A stretch of 64,000 bases of DNA. It comes from Vulcanimicrobiota bacterium (lineage in GTDB: Bacteria; Vulcanimicrobiota; Vulcanimicrobiia; Vulcanimicrobiales; Vulcanimicrobiaceae). Where the stretch lies: NCBI GenBank assembly GCA_027306785.1, contig DAHUZB010000028.1, positions 62,001-126,000 of the forward strand. Direction: 5' to 3'. Shown in pieces: positions 15,645-26,102 of this stretch. The notes under the pieces were generated by a model that saw only the letters and a list, made by a program, of their open reading frames with translations, had not been told where the DNA came from and did not search any database. Numbering within the stretch: the first letter of the stretch is position 1; the number at the start of each line of letters is the position of its first letter. Both the position numbers and the translations under genes were made by a program.

Positions 15645-18600
15645 TTACATGGGCGAGGGCAGGCCGTGCTGCTCACCCGGGGCGACCTCGCCCGTGCTCT
15701 TGCCGTTGGTGCGGGGGCGGTTCCCGCCCAGTTCGAGCGTCTTGATGATGATGTAGAGCACCGGCGTGATCGCGAGGTTGAGGAACGTCGAGATCAGCAT
15801 GCCGCCGAAGACGACCGTTCCGAGCGAGTGTCGCGCGGCGCTGCCCGCGCCCGAGGCGTAGACCAGCGGCAGCATCGCGATCACGAACGCGATCGAGGTC
15901 ATGAGGATCGGGCGAAGCCGCGTCTGCGCGGCGCGGAGCGCCGCCGTGACCACGTCCGCGCCCGCCTTCAGTTGCTGGTTTGCGAACTCCACGATCAGAA
16001 TCGCCGATTTGCTCGCGAGCCCGATCAACATCACGTAACCCACTTGCGCGTATGCGTCTTGCGAAAGCGCGCCGTCGCCGCCGATCAGCGCGGCGATGAT
16101 GACGATCGGCAGCGGCATGCCCGGCGTCTGAATCAGATGGCCGAGGAAGAGCCGGAAGTTCATGAAGAGCAGCGAGCCGAGCAGCGCGGTCGGCACCGCG
16201 AGCACCACGATCAACGGATCGATGAAGCTCTCGTACTGCGCGGAGAGGACCAGGAACACGAAGATGATTCCGAGACCGAAGATGATCGCGGTCTGCGCGC
16301 CCGACTGAATCTGATCGAGCGTCAAGCCCGACCATTCGTAGTCGACGCCCGGCGGCATCAGCTTCTTCGCGTTGCGCTCCATCGCGGCGATCGCCTGCCC
16401 CGAACCGTAGCCCGGCTTGGTCTGACCGTTGATCTCGATGTTGCGGAAGAGGTTGTAGTGCGTGATGATCGGCGCCGATTTACGCATCTTCGTATCGATG
16501 AAGTTGCTCACCGGGGAGAGGCCGCCCGAGGCGGAGCGCACGTAGAGCGAGTTGAGCGCGCTCACGCTATCGCGGTACGGCGCGTCGGCTTGCACGTACA
16601 CGCGATACGAACGGTTGAGGTAGTTGAAGTCGTTGACGTAGACCGATCCGAGATTGGTCTGCATCGTATCGAAAACATCGGTCAGCGACGCGCCCACCGC
16701 CTTGACTTTGTTGCGGTCGACGTTGACTTCGAGCTCCGGCGAGTTGTTGCGGAACTGCGTCTGCACCTGCGAGAGCGGGCTGTCCGGTTCGTTGCCGGCG
16801 GCGATGATTTGATTCGCGACCTGCGTGAGCTTGTCCAAACCGACGTTCCCGCGATCTTCGAGTTCGAAGGAAAAGCCGAACGTATCGAGACCGAAGATCG
16901 CGGGCGGCGGAAACGCCGCGACGACGGCCTCGGGAATCTTTTTCTGAAATTGCGGCACGATGGCGTTCGGCCCGGCGTAGAGCGTGCCGATCACCGACTC
17001 CGCGAAGCTCGTGCGTTCAGACCACGGCTTGAGCTGCACGAACATGATGCCTTTGTTCGGTGCCGCGCCCGTGAAGCTGAATCCGCCGACATCGAAGACA
17101 TCGCGCACGGCGGGCGCTTTGCGGATGATCTTTTCCGCCTTGATCGAGATCGCACGCTCGTTTGCAAGCGAGGTGCCCTCGGGCGCCTGGACGATCGTGA
17201 GGAAGTAGCCCTGATCTTCGGTCGGGATGAAGCCGGTCGGCGTCGTCTTGAAGAGCACGCCCGTGAAGACGAGCGCGGCGACGAAGACGCCGAAGACTAC
17301 CCAGCGGTTCGCGCTGAATTTCGGCAGCAGTCCGCGGTACCACGCCCGGAACTCTTCGAACTTGCGGTTGAACCAGCCGAAGAAGCCGCGCGTCGCTTCG
17401 GGTTTGTCATAGAGCAGCATCGAGGAGAGCACCGGCGCGAGCGTCAGTGCGGCGAAGAGCGAGATCGAGATCGATGCCGCGATGGTCAGCGCGAATTGCT
17501 TGTAGAGCAGGCCGGTGGTTCCCGGAAAGAACGCGACCGGCACGAAGACCGAGAAGAGAACGAGCGACGACGCTACGACCGCGCTTTGAATCTCGTTCAT
17601 CGCGGCTTGCGCACCCGCGACGCCGCCGAGTTTGTGCTCTTTCATGTAGCGCGCGATGTTCTCGATGACGACGATCGCGTCGTCGACCACTAATCCGGCG
17701 GCGAGCGTGAGTCCGAAGAGCGTGATCGTGTTGATCGTGAACCCCGCGACCTTCATGATGAAGAAGGTGCCGACAAGCGAGATCGGGATCGTCGTCGCGG
17801 GAATGATCGTCGAGCGTCCGCTCTGCAAGAAGAGGTAGATGACGAGCACCACGAGCAGAATCGAGAGCAGCAGCGTGATGATGACTTCTTTGATCGATTC
17901 TTTCACGAAGAGCGTGGTGTCGAACGCGACCTTGTAGTGCACACCGGAGGGGAAGCTCTTCGCGAGCTCGTCGAGCTTGGCTTTGACGCCCTTGGCGACA
18001 TCGAGTGCGTTTGCCGAAGGAAGCTGTTGCACGCCCAGGCCGACGACGTTCTGGTTGCCGTCGAAGCGAATGAAACTGTTGTAATCCTCGGCGCCGAGCT
18101 GGATGCGCGCGACGTCGCCCAGGCGGGTAAATCCGCCGTCGGGATCGGTACGCAGGATGATGTTGCGGAACTGTTCGGGCGTGGTCAGGCGGCCGACCGC
18201 GTTGATCGTGTAGGTGTAGGGTTGGTCCTTGGGCTCGGGTGCGGAGCCGATGCTGCCCGCGGCGACGTTGACGTTCTGCTCCTGCAGCGCATTCACGACA
18301 TCGGTCGCGGTGAGGCCGCGTGCTTGCAACTCGTTCGGATTCAGCCATACCCGCATCGCATAGCGACGCTCGCCGAAGATCTGCACGTTCGAAACGCCCT
18401 GCACGCGCTTGAGATCGTTGACGATGTTGAGCTCGGCGTAGTTGCTCAAGAAGAGCGAGTCGTGCGCGCTCGAATCCGATTCGAGCGCGATCGCCATCAC
18501 GAACGAGCCGTTGTTCTTGCTGACCGTGACGCCGGTCTGTTTGACCTCGTTCGGCAGTCGTCCGAGTGCCGTCTGCACGGCATTCTGTACGTCGGTCGCC

Positions 18601-18905
18601 GCGATGTCCAGATTCGTGCCGAGATCGAACGTCGCGGTGACGGTGGAGGTACCCTGACTACTCGTCGAGCTGATGTAGCGCAGGCCTTCGACGCCGTTGA
18701 TCGCGTTCTCGAGCGGCGTGGTGACGGCGCTTTCGACCGATTCGGGGCTCGCACCGATGTAGTTCGCAACGACGGTGACGACGGGCGGCGCGATCTGCGG
18801 ATATTGGGCGATCGGCAGCGTCGGAATCGCGACGAGACCCATGATGAGGATCACGAGCGAACAGACGATGGCGAAGATCGGTCGGGCAAGGAAGAAGCGC
18901 GTCAT
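15645..18905 (-). CDS. RND multidrug efflux permease (HAE1/AcrB-like)
   Basis: The length of 1086 residues is normal. The opening 'FFLARPIFAIVCSLVILIMG' is the first helix of HAE1 pumps. The porter domains show 'PQIAPPVVTVVANYIGASPE' and 'VQNAVQTALGRLPNEVKQTG'. The fourth membrane helix has the proton-relay Asp pair in 'GLVVDDAIVVIENIARYM'. Late helices include 'IFVFLVLSAQYESFIDPL'. It drives drug or lipid export with proton antiport and normally needs a periplasmic adaptor and TolC. Neither adaptor nor TolC is adjacent, and the only set in the window belongs to the MacAB-like operon. It follows lipA at a distance of 59 bp. There is no clear SD; an inverted repeat lies just before the ATG. 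Confidence 0.93.
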   Translation of the reverse strand: MTRFFLARPIFAIVCSLVILIMGLVAIPTLPIAQYPQIAPPVVTVVANYIGASPESVESAVTTPLENAINGVEGLRYISSTSSQGTSTVTATFDLGTNLDIAATDVQNAVQTALGRLPNEVKQTGVTVSKNNGSFVMAIALESDSSAHDSLFLSNYAELNIVNDLKRVQGVSNVQIFGERRYAMRVWLNPNELQARGLTATDVVNALQEQNVNVAAGSIGSAPEPKDQPYTYTINAVGRLTTPEQFRNIILRTDPDGGFTRLGDVARIQLGAEDYNSFIRFDGNQNVVGLGVQQLPSANALDVAKGVKAKLDELAKSFPSGVHYKVAFDTTLFVKESIKEVIITLLLSILLVVLVIYLFLQSGRSTIIPATTIPISLVGTFFIMKVAGFTINTITLFGLTLAAGLVVDDAIVVIENIARYMKEHKLGGVAGAQAAMNEIQSAVVASSLVLFSVFVPVAFFPGTTGLLYKQFALTIAASISISLFAALTLAPVLSSMLLYDKPEATRGFFGWFNRKFEEFRAWYRGLLPKFSANRWVVFGVFVAALVFTGVLFKTTPTGFIPTEDQGYFLTIVQAPEGTSLANERAISIKAEKIIRKAPAVRDVFDVGGFSFTGAAPNKGIMFVQLKPWSERTSFAESVIGTLYAGPNAIVPQFQKKIPEAVVAAFPPPAIFGLDTFGFSFELEDRGNVGLDKLTQVANQIIAAGNEPDSPLSQVQTQFRNNSPELEVNVDRNKVKAVGASLTDVFDTMQTNLGSVYVNDFNYLNRSYRVYVQADAPYRDSVSALNSLYVRSASGGLSPVSNFIDTKMRKSAPIITHYNLFRNIEINGQTKPGYGSGQAIAAMERNAKKLMPPGVDYEWSGLTLDQIQSGAQTAIIFGLGIIFVFLVLSAQYESFIDPLIVVLAVPTALLGSLLFMNFRLFLGHLIQTPGMPLPIVIIAALIGGDGALSQDAYAQVGYVMLIGLASKSAILIVEFANQQLKAGADVVTAALRAAQTRLRPILMTSIAFVIAMLPLVYASGAGSAARHSLGTVVFGGMLISTFLNLAITPVLYIIIKTLELGGNRPRTNGKSTGEVAPGEQHGLPSPM

Positions 18906-18906
18906 G

Positions 18907-18941
18907 GCAACCGAGACCGTTCGCCGCGGAGCGTCGGTTGC
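18907..18941 (-). promoter_or_regulatory. Inverted repeat at the RND pump start
   Basis: GCAACCGA (18907-18914) and TCGGTTGC (18934-18941) form perfect 8-bp arms around 19 nt, one base from the start codon. It could be a repressor site or an mRNA hairpin. A run of eight T (complement of 18957-18964) follows the lipA stop and may end that message. Confidence 0.35.
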
Positions 18942-18964
18942 ATCCGTCGCTTAACGAAAAAAAA

Positions 18965-19867
18965 CTAGACCGGGAAGGCTTGTTCCGCGTGATACGACGA
19001 GCGGGAGAGCGGGCTCGAAACGACTTGATGGAATCCTTTCGAGCGCGCGAGCGCGCCGAGGCGTTCGAACTTCTCCGGCGTGACGAACTCGACGACCGGC
19101 AGATGCTTCTTCGTGGGCTGCAGGTACTGACCCATCGTGAAAATATCGATGCCCACCGCGCGCGCATCGTCCATCGCCTGCTCCACCTCGGCTTCGCTCT
19201 CGCCGAGGCCCAGCATCAGCGACGTCTTGGTGTAGCGTTCCGGCGCGCGTCGTTTCGCATGCGCGAGCACGGCGAGCGATTGATCGTAGGTCGCACGCTT
19301 GTCACGCACGCTCGGCGTGAGGCGACGCACGGTCTCGAGATTGTGGGCGAAGACATCCGGTGCGGCATCCATCACGATGTCGAGCGCGTTCGTGTCGCCG
19401 CGATAATCGCCGCTCAGAATCTCGACCTTGGCGCCGGGAACGCGCTCGTGGATCGCGCGGATCGTGTTCGCGAAAATCAGCGCGCCGCCGTCGGCGAGGT
19501 CGTCGCGATCGACCGCGGTGAGCACGAGATACTTCCAGCCCATGTCGCGCACCGCGTCGGCGACGCGCACCGGCTCCATCCAATCGACGACGCCTTTGGG
19601 ATTGCCCGTCTTCACGTTGCAGAAGCGGCAGCCGCGCGTACACGTGTCGCCGAGAATCATGATCGTCGCGGTTCCCGCGCCCCAGCACTCCGCGAGGTTC
19701 GGGCATGCCGCCTCTTTGCAGACCGTGTTGAGCGCCAGCGTGTTGACCTTGGCCTTCACGCGCTCGTAATCGTCGCCCATCGGCAGCGAAACGCGCAGCC
19801 AATCCGGCTTGCGCACATGCTTGGGCTTTTGCGGGTCGCTCTCGATCAGATTAATCTCAATCGCCAT
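18965..19867 (-). CDS. lipA: Lipoyl synthase
   Basis: The 300-residue radical SAM enzyme inserts two sulfurs into octanoyl groups on carrier proteins. The auxiliary cluster cysteines are C50, C55 and C61 ('CKEAACPNLAEC'). The SAM cluster cysteines are C76, C80 and C83 ('CTRGCRFC'). The C-terminal 'SSPLSRSSYHAEQAF' supplies the Ser ligand to the auxiliary cluster. The start is the ATG at 19867 with a GAAG SD; a GTG at 19885 lies inside the repeat array. lipB is upstream across that array. Confidence 0.96.
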   Translation of the reverse strand: MAIEINLIESDPQKPKHVRKPDWLRVSLPMGDDYERVKAKVNTLALNTVCKEAACPNLAECWGAGTATIMILGDTCTRGCRFCNVKTGNPKGVVDWMEPVRVADAVRDMGWKYLVLTAVDRDDLADGGALIFANTIRAIHERVPGAKVEILSGDYRGDTNALDIVMDAAPDVFAHNLETVRRLTPSVRDKRATYDQSLAVLAHAKRRAPERYTKTSLMLGLGESEAEVEQAMDDARAVGIDIFTMGQYLQPTKKHLPVVEFVTPEKFERLGALARSKGFHQVVSSPLSRSSYHAEQAFPV

Positions 19868-19884
19868 ACTAACTTCTTCAAACA

Positions 19885-20098
19885 CCCTTCGACACGCTCA
19901 GGGTGACACGGATGGTCGTGTCCCCCTTCGACACGCTCAGGGTGACACGGGTGGTCGTGTCCCCTTCGACGCGCTCAGGGTGACACGGATGCTCGTGTCC
20001 CCTTCGATCAGGCTCAGGGTGACACGGGTGGTCGTGTCCCCTTCGACGGGCTCAGGGTGACACGGATGCGCCGGTGTCACCCTGAGCTTGTCGAAGGG
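19885..20098. repeat. Array of five direct plus one inverted copies of a palindromic repeat
   Basis: The core motif ttcgacacgctcagggtgac recurs at 19885, 19924, 19962, 20000 and 20039 (unit 38-39 bp), with the spacer 'acggatggtcgtgtccc'-like. An inverted copy fills 20074-20098. The same family frames the dnaK-grpE gap at 44456-44576. It is of the dispersed intergenic palindrome (REP-like) kind. It lies between lipB and lipA, and the first unit borders the lipA leader. Confidence 0.9.
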
Positions 20099-20735
20099 TC
20101 ACGCCGAAAGCTTGTTCCAGTTCCTCGATGAGGATCGGCTTGACCTCATCGAGGCTCACCGCGCGGCCGGTCTCCTTGCTGATCGAGGTGATGCCCCGGT
20201 CGGTCAAGCCGCAGGGGTTGATCAGGCGATCGTAGTCGAGCTCGGTCGAGACGTTCAGCGCGATGCCATGCAAGGATACCATCTTCTGCACCGCGAGGCC
20301 GATGGCACATATCTGATCCCGTCCGACCCAGACGCCTGCATGCTCGCTCCAGCGGTCCGCGCCGATCCCGAAGCGCCCCACGGTCGCGATCACCGCCCCT
20401 TCGAGCGAGCGCACCAGCGGCACGACCTCGCGAAAGCGCTCGAGCTTGCGAATCGGATAGACGACCAACTGCCCCGGCCCGTGGTAGGTCACATCCCCGC
20501 CGCGCTCGATCTGCACGAGATCGACCCCGCGCGACGCGAGCATTTCCTCCGAAAGCAGCACGTTCTCGCGCTTGGCCTGCCGCCCCATCGTCACCACCGG
20601 CAGATGCTCGACCAAAATCCAGGTCTCGGGCTCGCTCCCATCCCGCACCCCCTCATGCAGCCGATGCTGAAGCTCCCAAACCTCGCGGTACGCCCGCCGC
20701 CCAAGATCCAAAACCCGCCCCACACGCTCGCTCAT
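20052..20735 (-). CDS. lipB: Octanoyltransferase LipB with altered active-site lysine and repeat-derived tail
   Basis: This enzyme moves octanoyl from acyl carrier protein to lipoyl domains. The core is clear: 'ERGGDVTYHGPGQLVVYPI', 'SLHGIALNVST' and the nucleophile Cys175 in 'INPCGLTDRGITS'. The catalytic Lys of the family normally opens a 'K-[IV]-A-[AS]-[IL]-G' motif. Here the aligned stretch is 'DQICAIG', giving Gln141. The last residues, 'TLRQAQGDTGASVSP', and the stop codon come from the repeat array. The native end was probably near residue 213. The ATG at 20735 has GGGGGATGG in front; upstream frames run through a palindromic element. The gene is followed by lipA. Confidence 0.92.
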   Translation of the reverse strand: MSERVGRVLDLGRRAYREVWELQHRLHEGVRDGSEPETWILVEHLPVVTMGRQAKRENVLLSEEMLASRGVDLVQIERGGDVTYHGPGQLVVYPIRKLERFREVVPLVRSLEGAVIATVGRFGIGADRWSEHAGVWVGRDQICAIGLAVQKMVSLHGIALNVSTELDYDRLINPCGLTDRGITSISKETGRAVSLDEVKPILIEELEQAFGVTLRQAQGDTGASVSP

Positions 20736-20772
20736 ATCCATCCCCCACAACAGTAACGCCCGCCGCCCGGGT

Positions 20773-20925
20773 GCACGAAGAGCCTCACTCCTCGTCGATG
20801 CACGGGCGTCTGAGAACCTTGCGAAGCCAGGATGGCGAGAGCAAGGTTCGAGGCGAGCTCTGATTTTCACACGAGGTGAAAATCAGAGCGTCCCGGGCAG
20901 CGATGAGGAGTGAGGCTCTTCGTGC
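20773..20925. repeat. Nested palindromic element between lpd and lipB
   Basis: The outer arms are cacgaagagcctcactcctc (20774-20793) and its exact complement at 20905-20924, extended by one more pair. An inner perfect 14-bp stem, 20857-20870 with 20876-20889, closes a 5-nt loop. A side hairpin gaaccttgc/gcaaggttc (20814-20822, 20841-20849) sits on the left arm only. The whole could fold as a three-way junction. Confidence 0.8.
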
Positions 20926-20945
20926 GGAGCCGAGGCGAAAGGGCG

Positions 20946-22388
<1,443 letters not shown>

Positions 22389-22428
22389 TAGATGCTCCTA
22401 TTCGTGCGTTGAGGAAAAGGCTACGCTA

Positions 22429-24591
22429 CTATACCAGGCTTTCGCCGGCCGTGCTTCGACCTATTCCGTCCAACACCGCGAAGAGCATCTCGGCGGTCTG
22501 CACGGCCGGGCGCCGCTCGACCTCGACGCTCGCGTCGGCGAGGAGCTCGGAGGGGAGCAGCGCCTCGTCGGCGACCGCTTCGCGTGCCCGGAACCCCAGG
22601 CGATTGATGTGGTACTCACGCCGTAGGCGGCGTGCCGACGCGAAGGCGAGTGCGGCGTACCGCTGCGCGTTCATGCGCAGCGCGTACCGACCGATCGCCT
22701 CGGCGAGCTGCGCCGCGTAGCGCGGCTGCGGCGCTCGCCGCAGAAGGTCGGTGGCGATGGTGAGGTGCCGGTTCGCGGCGAGGACGTCGGCGCGAGCGAC
22801 CGCGATCCGCCCGAGGACCTCGTGCTGCCAGGCGATCATCGGAAGGTTGGAGACCGCTTCGAACTGGGCGATCGCTCGGCGCGCGAGCTCCGCGGCCAAG
22901 TCGTACTCAAGGCAGGCGTGCTCGAGTTCGGCCAGGTTGCCGAGCGCGATCCCGCGCAACTCGGAGGTGCCGCTCGTCTCCAGGCGCTCCAACGCTTCAC
23001 GATAGATCAGGCGGGCTCGCGCGAAGTCGCTCTTGCCGTCGAAGTAGACGTTGGCCTGATTGGTCAGGGCGCTCGCGATTCCGATCTCATGGCCGATCTG
23101 CGTGTAGATGCGCAGCGACATCTCGACGTTGTTCATCGCCTCGTCCACTTTGCCGGTGGAGAGCGCCGCGATCGCGAGCGCGTTGTAGGCGCGGGCGAGG
23201 CCGAGGCGGTTGCCCGCGATGCTGAAGGCGGAAATCACGAGCGGACCGTGCTCGAGCATCATCAGGTGATCGCTCGCCGCATGTGCGAGGCGCAGGCGCA
23301 GATAGTAGATACGGCCGCGCCGCTCGGGGCTCAGGCGCCCGGCGACCGCTTCGAGGCGATCGACGTAGCGCATACCCTCGGTGTAGCGGCCGCTCTGCGA
23401 CCAGATCTCCGAGAGCGCGGTGAAGGCGTCGTCGATGCGCTCCAGGCGTTCTTCGGGCTTCTTGAGCGCCCAGCCGAGGGCCGAGCATAGGTCGGAGTAG
23501 CGGGCGTAGAGACGTTGAAAGGCGGCGGTTCCGTCCCGTCCGCGCAGCTCCGCGATCGCCTCTTGCGAGAAGGCGACCATGCGGTCCGCGAAGGCTTCAT
23601 CGAGCGCCGCCCGGTTCGGGCGCGTCGCGAGCATCCGCCGGGCCACCGCCTGGATGGGCAGCAGCATCCGATAGGCAAGCTCGGTGCGTACCACGAGCGA
23701 GGAATCGACCAGCTCTCGCAGCGCCGCATCGACACGATCGGCCGAGATCGCCGCGAGCGCCGTCATGTCGGCCTCGTAGAAGGCGTCGGCGAAGAGGGAA
23801 CCGAGGGCAAATAGGTCCTGCGCGTCGGGGCTCAGGCGCGAGTGGGTCCAGGCGATGACGTTCCCGATCGTCCGGTGGCGCGGATCGTTGCCGCGCGTCG
23901 AGCGCAGCTGATAGGGTTTCAGGTTGGCGAGTTCGTCGGCCAGCTCTTCGAGCGAGAGCGATGCCAGGCGGGCGGCGGCAAGGTCGAGCGCGATCGCGAG
24001 CCCGTCGACCCGTTGGACGATCGCGCGCATCGTCTCGCGCTCGCCGGTCGTGAGGCGGGCTTGCTCGCGGCCGGAACGCGCGCAGAAGAACTCGATGCCG
24101 CTGCTCGTGGAGAAGGGTTCGAGCGCGAGCGCTTCTTCGTCGGCGTAGTCGAGCCGCTGCTGGCTCGTCGCGAGGATCGCGACGTTTTCGAGGGTGCGCA
24201 GGCGCTCGATCAGCGCGCTCGCCTCGTCGGGCACGTGCTCGCAATTGTCGAGCACGATCACGAGCGGTTCGCGCGCGAGGGCATCGTAGAGGGTCGCGAG
24301 GGGGTCGCGCGTGCCGTCCTGGCTGACGCCGAGCTCGGCCATCGCGGTGCCGAGAACGGCTTCGGGCGCGACGCCGACCAGGCTGATATAGGCCGTCGCG
24401 CGCGCGGTGTCGCGTTCGAAACGCTGGGTCGCCTCGAGCGCGAGCCGCGACTTTCCGACCCCTCCCGGCCCGACGAGCGTCATGGCGCCCCCTCGCCGTA
24501 AGAAGGCGAGGAGGCGTTGCAATTCCGATTCGCGGCCGACGAACGGGACGCGTGTATCGACGGGATGTGAATCGAGCACCTCCCCCACCAT
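22429..24591 (-). CDS. STAND/AfsR-like NTPase with TPR domain
   Basis: The 720-residue protein has an AfsR/LuxR-type NTPase core. It begins at 'VPFVGRESELQRLLAFLRRG', with the P-loop in 'GPGGVGKSRLALEA', Walker B in 'LVIVLDNCEHVPDEAS' and the sensor region 'ATSQQRLDYADEEALALEPF'. From about residue 330 to the end it is a TPR-like helical repeat array. Such STAND proteins normally carry an added DNA-binding head or tail (SARP, OmpR-type or LuxR), but none is seen here. It may act as a signalling partner or pair with another regulator. The ATG at 24591 lacks an SD; TTG at 24597 is possible. It is divergent from the MocR regulator. Confidence 0.75.
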   Translation of the reverse strand: MVGEVLDSHPVDTRVPFVGRESELQRLLAFLRRGGAMTLVGPGGVGKSRLALEATQRFERDTARATAYISLVGVAPEAVLGTAMAELGVSQDGTRDPLATLYDALAREPLVIVLDNCEHVPDEASALIERLRTLENVAILATSQQRLDYADEEALALEPFSTSSGIEFFCARSGREQARLTTGERETMRAIVQRVDGLAIALDLAAARLASLSLEELADELANLKPYQLRSTRGNDPRHRTIGNVIAWTHSRLSPDAQDLFALGSLFADAFYEADMTALAAISADRVDAALRELVDSSLVVRTELAYRMLLPIQAVARRMLATRPNRAALDEAFADRMVAFSQEAIAELRGRDGTAAFQRLYARYSDLCSALGWALKKPEERLERIDDAFTALSEIWSQSGRYTEGMRYVDRLEAVAGRLSPERRGRIYYLRLRLAHAASDHLMMLEHGPLVISAFSIAGNRLGLARAYNALAIAALSTGKVDEAMNNVEMSLRIYTQIGHEIGIASALTNQANVYFDGKSDFARARLIYREALERLETSGTSELRGIALGNLAELEHACLEYDLAAELARRAIAQFEAVSNLPMIAWQHEVLGRIAVARADVLAANRHLTIATDLLRRAPQPRYAAQLAEAIGRYALRMNAQRYAALAFASARRLRREYHINRLGFRAREAVADEALLPSELLADASVEVERRPAVQTAEMLFAVLDGIGRSTAGESLV

Positions 24592-24620
24592 CGGCAAGCG
24601 TTTGTTCCGGCTTTACCGAA

Positions 24621-26102
24621 ATGGACGGTACCCCCATGGCGAACATTGGATGGTCCGGCATTCTGCCGGAACTCGACCGCGATTCGATCGTCCCGCTCTA
24701 CCGGCAAATCTACGAGCATCTGCGCGAAGCGATCCTCGCGGGCACGTTGCCCGAATCGACACGCCTGCCGCCGGAACGCGCGATGGCGGACCGATTGAAC
24801 GTGAATCGCAGTACCATCGTGCATGCCTACCGCGAGCTGGTCGCCGACGGGCTGATCGAGCAGCGCGTCGGGTCGGGCTCGCGCGTGGTGCCGCAGCTTC
24901 GCGCCGGGCAGCCCGAACGTGCCGCGGGCGTACCCTGGTGGATCACCCTGCCGCCCTGGCGCGTCGGCGAATTTCCGAACATCCTCGGCGAGCTCGCGGC
25001 CAAGCAGGAGGCGGGACGCATCTCGTTCGTGCAGGGCGTCGCGCCGGACGAGCCGTCGCCGCTCGGCGAGCTCGCGCAATCCTTCGGCCGCGTCGCGAGC
25101 GATCCGCGCTTTATCCTGTCGTACGGGGACTCCGAAGGCTACGAGCCGTTGCGCGCGCTCGTCGCCGCGCGCATGAATGCGAGCGGCGCGACGAGCATCT
25201 CGCCCAAGAACGTGATCGTGCTCACCGGCTCGACGCAGGGCATCATGATCGTCGCGCAGAGCCTCGCCGAACCCGGCGACGAGATCATCGTCGAATCGCC
25301 GTCGTATCCCGGCGCGCTGCAGATCTTCCAGATCAACGGTCTGCGCGCGATTCCGGTACCGGTGGACGACGAGGGTATGCGCGTCGATCACGTCGAGGCG
25401 ATCCTGCGCACGCGACGGCCGCGCTTCATCTACACGATGCCGTCGCTGCACAATCCCACCAACGCGACGATGAATATGGATCGCCGCGAACGTCTGGCGA
25501 CGATCGCCAAACGCGCGGGCGTACCGATCATCGAGGACGATCCCTACGGTCCGCTCGCACGCGAACCGCTGCCGCCGCTCGTCTCGCTCGCGCCCGATCA
25601 CGTGGTGTACCTCTCCACGTTCTCTAAAACGGTCGCGCCGAGTCTGCGCGTCGGATGGCTCGCGGCGCCGCGCATGATCCTCGAACGGCTGCTGCTGCGA
25701 AAACAGGCCTACGACATGGCGACGAGCCTCTACGTCCAAGCCGCGGTGGTCGACTATCTGGAGCGCGGGTACGATGCGCACGTCGCGCAGCTGCGCGAGG
25801 AACTCTTGCTGCGTCGCGAGATCGCCGACGCCGCGATCGCCGAGCACTGGACGCAGAACGTGCGCGCGGTCGGTGCGCCGGGCGGATTCTATCTCTGGGC
25901 GGCGACGCCGCGCGAGGTGCGTGCGCGCGCATTGCTCGACGTGGCCGAGCGCATGGGGGCGTCGTTTCTCTTCGGCGAGGCGTTCTTCGCGGATTCGGGC
26001 GGCGACCATCACTTCCGGCTGGCGCTCACCGCCGTGCCGCGCGCCGAGATCGGCGAAGGCATCCGTCGCATCGGCGACGCGATCAAGCAGTTGCGCACGT
26101 GA
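24621..26102 (+). CDS. MocR-family (GntR plus aminotransferase) transcriptional regulator
   Basis: The product has up to 493 residues. The winged helix near residues 20-95 shows 'PLYRQIYEHLREAILAGTLP' and 'RLPPERAMADRLNVNRSTIV', a standard GntR head. The rest is a fold-type I aminotransferase domain ('ILSYGDSEGYEPLRALVA', 'PSYPGALQIFQINGLRAIPV', 'PSLHNPTNATM'). The PLP-binding Lys is in 'STFSKTVAPSLRVGW'. MocR proteins sense PLP or amino-acid derivatives. ATGs at 24621 and 24636 are both possible, with no clear SD. Its stop overlaps the GTG of mutY (GTGA), so the two are coupled. Confidence 0.92.
   Translation: MDGTPMANIGWSGILPELDRDSIVPLYRQIYEHLREAILAGTLPESTRLPPERAMADRLNVNRSTIVHAYRELVADGLIEQRVGSGSRVVPQLRAGQPERAAGVPWWITLPPWRVGEFPNILGELAAKQEAGRISFVQGVAPDEPSPLGELAQSFGRVASDPRFILSYGDSEGYEPLRALVAARMNASGATSISPKNVIVLTGSTQGIMIVAQSLAEPGDEIIVESPSYPGALQIFQINGLRAIPVPVDDEGMRVDHVEAILRTRRPRFIYTMPSLHNPTNATMNMDRRERLATIAKRAGVPIIEDDPYGPLAREPLPPLVSLAPDHVVYLSTFSKTVAPSLRVGWLAAPRMILERLLLRKQAYDMATSLYVQAAVVDYLERGYDAHVAQLREELLLRREIADAAIAEHWTQNVRAVGAPGGFYLWAATPREVRARALLDVAERMGASFLFGEAFFADSGGDHHFRLALTAVPRAEIGEGIRRIGDAIKQLRT

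Noticed and set aside
19885-20098. Repeat array as a possible CRISPR
   Set aside because: Units are 38-39 bp without unique spacers, one unit is inverted, no cas genes are near, and the motif recurs at dnaK-grpE as a palindrome pair.
20736-20870. Upstream extension of lipB
   Set aside because: The extra codons pass through the palindromic element, are Arg-rich and unlike LipB proteins.
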